From contig CANLIC010000036.1 of the NCBI GenBank assembly GCA_947491025.1, positions 1-41,326 of the forward strand: a stretch of 41,326 nucleotides of DNA, given 5' to 3'. Below are positions 39,190 through 41,326 of this stretch, piece after piece; the first letter of the stretch is position 1; every line of letters starts with the position of its first letter. A program made the position numbers and the translations under genes. Source of the stretch: Myxococcales bacterium. Its GTDB lineage: Bacteria; Myxococcota_A; UBA9042. The notes under the pieces were generated by a model. The model was not told the origin of the DNA, did not search any database, and was given only the letters and a program-made list of their open reading frames with translations.

Positions 39190-41139
39190 ATGCACGAGCG
39201 CGACCTGCTGCCCATCTTGCTGTTGACGCTGGCGGTGGCGCCGCTGCTGGCGCGGGCCGTGGGTTGGCTCATCGCCGCGCATCTACGCGCTGAGCCCGGC
39301 AAGGCGCGGCGCTGGATGCCGACCTTGCCCGAGCTCCCGGTCGAGGACGGCACCCCGGCCGCTCGCTTCGACGCCGCGGTCCGGCGTGCCGAGCGCCGCG
39401 CATTGCCCTTGCTGGCCGCTCGGGCGGTCGGTGGTCAGGTGCGCGCGATCGATGCCGACGCGCTGGCGGCGGAGCTGACCGTCCCGGTGCCGGTGGCGAC
39501 GGCGCTCTTGGACGATTGGCGGCATCGGCTGCCTTCGCGGCTGCGCGTGACCCGAGGCGGCCGCCTGCTGCACGACTTTCCGGCTCGGGCGCTGGCGGGC
39601 GCTGTGCGCAGCGGCTGGCACGCGCTGCCGCAGCGGATGGCGCTGATGGCGGCGGCCGTCCTCGCCAACCTCGGCGCCTTGTGGTGGGTCGTCGTCGGCG
39701 TCGCCGTCGGCGTCGCGTCGCTCGGCGCTGTCCTCGCGGCCTGGGACGCGGGCGAGGAGGCGATGGTCGTGGCCGCGCTCGGCGGTGTGCTGGCGGTCGG
39801 CCTGGTCTTCGGCATCAGCCAGCTCGGCGCCTGGCTGGTGAGGCTTGCGACGTGGCGCAGCGCACCGCCGATGGCGGCGCCGCAGGAGCGGCTGAAGCGC
39901 CGCAAGCGCGGGGCGGCGCAGGCCGAGGCGGCACCGATCAAGCCCAGCAAGAGCACCTGGTTCGATGGCGCCGACCTCAGCGGGCTCGGCGACATCAGCG
40001 GCGAAGGCTGTCTCTTCGTCATCGGCGCTGCCGCCGTTGCGTTCCTGTTGACGGCGGTGCTCGGCGGTCTGGCTGTCGTCGGCATCTGGGTCCGCGGGCT
40101 CTGGCAAGCTGCAGGCCAACTGGGCGAGCCGATTCGCGATCTCGGGCCCGCGACCTGGCTGCGGCAAGCACAGCCGACGCCTGTGTGGGAGCAGTGGGTG
40201 CCGACCAACGACCTCGCCATTCGCCTCGTGCGCGCGCTCGGGCGGTTGCTGCAGCTGCGGCCTTCGGACGAGCAGCTGGCGGGGCGCATTCTCGGTCGGG
40301 CGAAGGCTCAAGGCGGTCGCGTCTCGGCGTTGGAGATCGCGCTCGACAACGCGCTCGACCTCAACGAGGCGATGTCGGTCGCGACGAGGCTGGTCGCCCG
40401 GCTCGGCGGCGACATCGAGGTCAGCGAGGCCGGCGACCTCGACTTCATCATCGCCGCCGACGCCCTGCGCGGCGCAGACGCGATGCCAGACACCGCGGCG
40501 CTCGAGTACCTGAGCTATGGCGGGGACGGGGGCAGCGACGATTCACCGCTGCGCCTGCCCGTCAACGTGCCGGGCCTGACGCAGCACCACGTCCTCGGCG
40601 CGACCCGGCTGGCCGGCGGCCCGCTGGCGACGGTGGCGGTGATGGCCGTGTTCATCGTCGGCGAGCACGGCGACCTGCCGATCCGCGGCCTGGACCTGAG
40701 CTTGGGCGCCCTCTTCTGCGTGCTCGCCCCAGGGACCTTGATGCTCGCCGCCGCGACGCGCCAGGCCGTGGCGGAGTCGGCCGCGCAGGGCCTGTTGCGC
40801 GACGTGCGGCGCATCACCGTCTGGCGCGCCGTGAGCGCGATGCGGCGCAGCGCGCCGAAGCTGGTGCCGAGCGCCGTCGCTGCCGAGCTCTGGGCGACCA
40901 TCCGCCGCACCGGCATGCCCTGGTCCGCAGGAGACATCGAGCGCGAGGTCGAGGCGACGCTGGCGGACCTTGGGCTGGAGCCCGGCGATGCCGACGGCAG
41001 GGGCGAGATCTCCTGGTCGTTGCGGCCGTTGCGTGAGCGGGCGGAGAGCGTCGAGGCGCTGCGGGCGCAGGCGTCGTCGACGGCGCAGGGCGCGGATGCG
41101 GATGAGGTCGTCTTTGATAGTGGGGCGCTTGAGCCTTGA
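39190..41139 (+). CDS. Polytopic membrane protein of unknown function with two helix-turn-helix-like segments
   Basis: 649 aa, ATG 39190. Membrane segments are predicted at about 8-30, several within 148-218, one at 275-306 and two or more within 475-525. Two soluble segments look alike: VGGQVRAIDADALAAELTVPVPVATALLDDW (about 77-107) and QGGRVSALEIALDNALDLNEAMSVATRLV (about 376-404). Both follow the GG-V-A-x2-(A/E)-L-x10-A...L pattern of a small winged-helix-like unit followed by a G-x-L turn. I do not assign a family. The segment VNVPGLTQHHVLGATRLAGGP near residue 458 is a likely conserved motif useful for a search. The basic cytoplasmic loop RRKRGAAQ (about 238) supports orientation. Confidence 0.8.
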   Translation: MHERDLLPILLLTLAVAPLLARAVGWLIAAHLRAEPGKARRWMPTLPELPVEDGTPAARFDAAVRRAERRALPLLAARAVGGQVRAIDADALAAELTVPVPVATALLDDWRHRLPSRLRVTRGGRLLHDFPARALAGAVRSGWHALPQRMALMAAAVLANLGALWWVVVGVAVGVASLGAVLAAWDAGEEAMVVAALGGVLAVGLVFGISQLGAWLVRLATWRSAPPMAAPQERLKRRKRGAAQAEAAPIKPSKSTWFDGADLSGLGDISGEGCLFVIGAAAVAFLLTAVLGGLAVVGIWVRGLWQAAGQLGEPIRDLGPATWLRQAQPTPVWEQWVPTNDLAIRLVRALGRLLQLRPSDEQLAGRILGRAKAQGGRVSALEIALDNALDLNEAMSVATRLVARLGGDIEVSEAGDLDFIIAADALRGADAMPDTAALEYLSYGGDGGSDDSPLRLPVNVPGLTQHHVLGATRLAGGPLATVAVMAVFIVGEHGDLPIRGLDLSLGALFCVLAPGTLMLAAATRQAVAESAAQGLLRDVRRITVWRAVSAMRRSAPKLVPSAVAAELWATIRRTGMPWSAGDIEREVEATLADLGLEPGDADGRGEISWSLRPLRERAESVEALRAQASSTAQGADADEVVFDSGALEP

Positions 41140-41223
41140 GCGGTGGTTGACACCAAGGGCTTGGTACGTGCCCTAGTGCTCCAACAAGCAAATTTCGATC
41201 GATTCGATAGCGCTTCCACCCGG

Positions 41224-41326
41224 CTACTCCAACCTGGGTAGCAACTCTGGAGCGACCAGCACTCGGATGCTTCTGCTGACCCGCGGCGTGCGCTCGATGA
41301 GCCCCGCGGCGTCGAGCGCGACGACC
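41224..41326 (-). CDS. C-terminus of a LexA-like winged-helix protein (partial, cut by window edge)
   Basis: The minus strand from the window edge reads 33 residues without interruption, containing ALDAAGLIERTPRVSRSIRVL and then a stop (complement of CTA at 41224). The pattern xLxxxGLIxRxPxxSRxIRxL is that of the LexA N-terminal DNA-binding winged helix. Here the protein ends about 12 residues later (PELLPRLE), so it lacks the LexA protease domain. It may be a stand-alone LexA-type DNA-binding protein. The start lies outside the window. Confidence 0.55.
   Translation of the reverse strand, partial: VVALDAAGLIERTPRVSRSIRVLVAPELLPRLE

Overview
The window is a very GC-rich (by eye about 70% GC) bacterial chromosome segment. 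Its gene content points to a myxobacterium or relative (Myxococcota, formerly Deltaproteobacteria). The signs are many large lipoproteins with Asp/Ala/Gly-rich linkers, giant cysteine-repeat surface proteins, a MopE-like CNGxDDDCDG motif, DUF4265, DUF1501/DUF1549-type secreted proteins and VWA lipoproteins. Taxonomy is inferred from gene content only.

Layout. (1) 1-229: tail of a Gly-rich protein and a strong terminator. (2) 371-6289: a tight four-gene operon of exported proteins (CxxCH lipoprotein, DUF1549/DUF1585-like CxxCH protein, small lipoprotein, Tat-exported DUF1501 protein). (3) 6396-9047: lipoprotein with 21 CGxGxC...CPxDC repeats and a somatomedin-B-like module. (4) 9366-9486: palindromic repeat element, then a DUF4265 gene. 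(5) 10349-16843 (minus): a 2164-aa lipoprotein with about 60 CDDGNxCTxDxC repeats, resembling the Dictyostelium CTDC repeat, interrupted by two mutually similar non-repeat domains. (6) 17200-18246 (minus): DUF2807-like lipoprotein with a Gly/Ser tail. (7) 18413-24683 (plus): thiD, a solitary rplC, an unknown gene, hemD-hemL and a histidine kinase. (8) 24906-26957: ASH-like/VWA lipoprotein, then a 180-bp-period direct repeat. (9) 27412-30629: single-domain response regulator translationally coupled to a guaB that lacks its CBS domains, then guaA. (10) 30630-34849: promoter/operator-like region and a coupled pair of P-loop ATPases, the first frameshifted and the second carrying a winged helix and exact 38-residue TPR-like repeats; this is the best candidate for an undescribed accessory system. 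(11) 35096-38814: secreted alpha/beta hydrolase, then a YHYH / MORN / SCO gene cluster with a possible copper-related role. (12) 39190-41139: polytopic membrane protein. (13) 41224-41326 (minus): C-terminus of a LexA-like winged-helix protein cut by the window edge.

Housekeeping functions (thiamine salvage, translation, tetrapyrrole and guanine nucleotide synthesis) lie between lineage-specific envelope proteins. The envelope operon at 371-6289, the Cys-rich lipoproteins and the VWA and DUF2807 lipoproteins are all predicted to act outside the cytoplasm. No tRNA, rRNA, CRISPR array, transposase or integrase was recognised.
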